Part shown: positions 63,831-64,000 of the stretch, in pieces | Position numbering within the stretch: the first letter of the stretch is position 1 | How the letters are laid out: each line of letters starts with the position of its first letter | DNA from: Solidesulfovibrio magneticus RS-1 | GTDB lineage: Bacteria; Desulfobacterota; Desulfovibrionia; Desulfovibrionales; Desulfovibrionaceae | Reading direction: 5' to 3' | NCBI RefSeq assembly: GCF_000010665.1 | Contig: NC_012796.1 | Location: forward strand, 1,178,001-1,242,000 | DNA: 64,000 nt | Made by a program: the position numbers and the translations under genes | Notes under the pieces: model-generated | What the model was told of the DNA's origin: nothing | What the model saw: only the letters and a program-made list of their open reading frames with translations | Databases searched by the model: none

Positions 63831-64000
63831 ATGCGCTACTATTCCATTCAGATTCTCCGCATTGTTTTCATGTCCATGGTCCTCTATCTGCATGTGAGGG
63901 CGTATCTCTTCATTTATGGCGGGCAGACGGACACCGTCTTCAACCTGGTCCCAGATGCGTTCATGGCTGTTGCCTTGCCGTTTTTCAGCATCTCCGGCTT
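63831..64000 (+). CDS. Acyltransferase family 3 protein, N-terminal part (partial)
   Basis: Only the first 56 residues are inside the window. They start MRYYSIQILRIVFMSMVLYL and continue HVRAYLF, then FMAVALPFFSISG: the Arg-containing first helix with a following His, and the F-x-SG element, as in acyltransferase-3 proteins. The frame is open to the window end. The substrate is unknown; a second member of this family lies at 835-1890. Confidence 0.65.
   Translation, partial: MRYYSIQILRIVFMSMVLYLHVRAYLFIYGGQTDTVFNLVPDAFMAVALPFFSISG

Overview
The window is high-G+C bacterial DNA, densely packed with genes on both strands. Its signal-transduction load is heavy: nine two-component kinases or regulators, a CheB/CheR-PAS protein, an MCP, GGDEF proteins, an ECF sigma factor and a Lon protease carrying a receiver domain. 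Two MoeA-type proteins, a likely UGA-encoded selenoprotein, a GSIII-type glutamine synthetase and sigma-54 promoter signatures fit a sulfate reducer of the Desulfovibrionaceae (Solidesulfovibrio/Desulfovibrio type). That placement is inferred from gene content; no rRNA or other definitive marker lies in the window.

Layout. 1-6.5 kb: the 3' end of pheT and its terminator, an acyltransferase, an ECF sigma / anti-sigma / periplasmic sensor operon, a small Cys-repeat protein facing a Spy/CpxP-like protein, an alpha/beta hydrolase and a MerR regulator. 6.8-12.4 kb: glutamine synthetase III, a periplasmic Cache protein plus MCP operon, and an RRM RNA-binding protein. 13-15 kb: an orphan FtsX-type permease and a CPBP-like membrane protein with altered active-site motifs. 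15.4-22.7 kb: a coherent module of histidine kinase, sigma-54 response regulator, a Lon protease with an inserted receiver domain, and a divergent operon (55-aa protein, USP-like protein, small membrane protein, TauE/SafE exporter) preceded by GTTGC/GCAAC palindromes and a sigma-54-like promoter. 22.8-27.8 kb: a diguanylate cyclase, a large membrane glycosyltransferase in compositionally different DNA, then about 1.2 kb with no convincing gene.

27.8-34.8 kb: an orphan NHLP-type RiPP precursor, an EamA-like transporter, an HD-domain pair, a translationally coupled three-gene phosphorelay, a 77-codon gene with an in-frame UGA and a bacterial SECIS-like hairpin (predicted selenoprotein), and a GDT1-type transporter. 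35-41 kb: MoeA fused to a periplasmic-binding-like domain, N-carbamoylputrescine amidase, LysE exporter, glucokinase and a second MoeA. 41-52.5 kb: a large lipoprotein, a glycosyltransferase, an AI-2E-type permease, a CheB-CheR-PAS protein followed by a hybrid kinase, and a Tim44-like membrane protein. 52.7-64 kb: a protein with repeated hairpin-like units, two PAS kinases, DksA/TraR, an unknown Ala/Ser/Thr-rich protein behind a good sigma-54 promoter, an IS110-family element apparently inserted in a dispersed palindromic repeat, ComF, an Fe-S flavoprotein, an MBL-fold hydrolase, a tandem degenerate GGDEF-TPR protein, and the start of an acyltransferase.

The most notable points are the predicted selenoprotein (34094-34327), the Lon-receiver module with a 12-residue motif shared between the Lon C-terminus and the divergent 55-aa protein, the orphan NHLP precursor, and the IS110 element with a probable bridge-RNA region.
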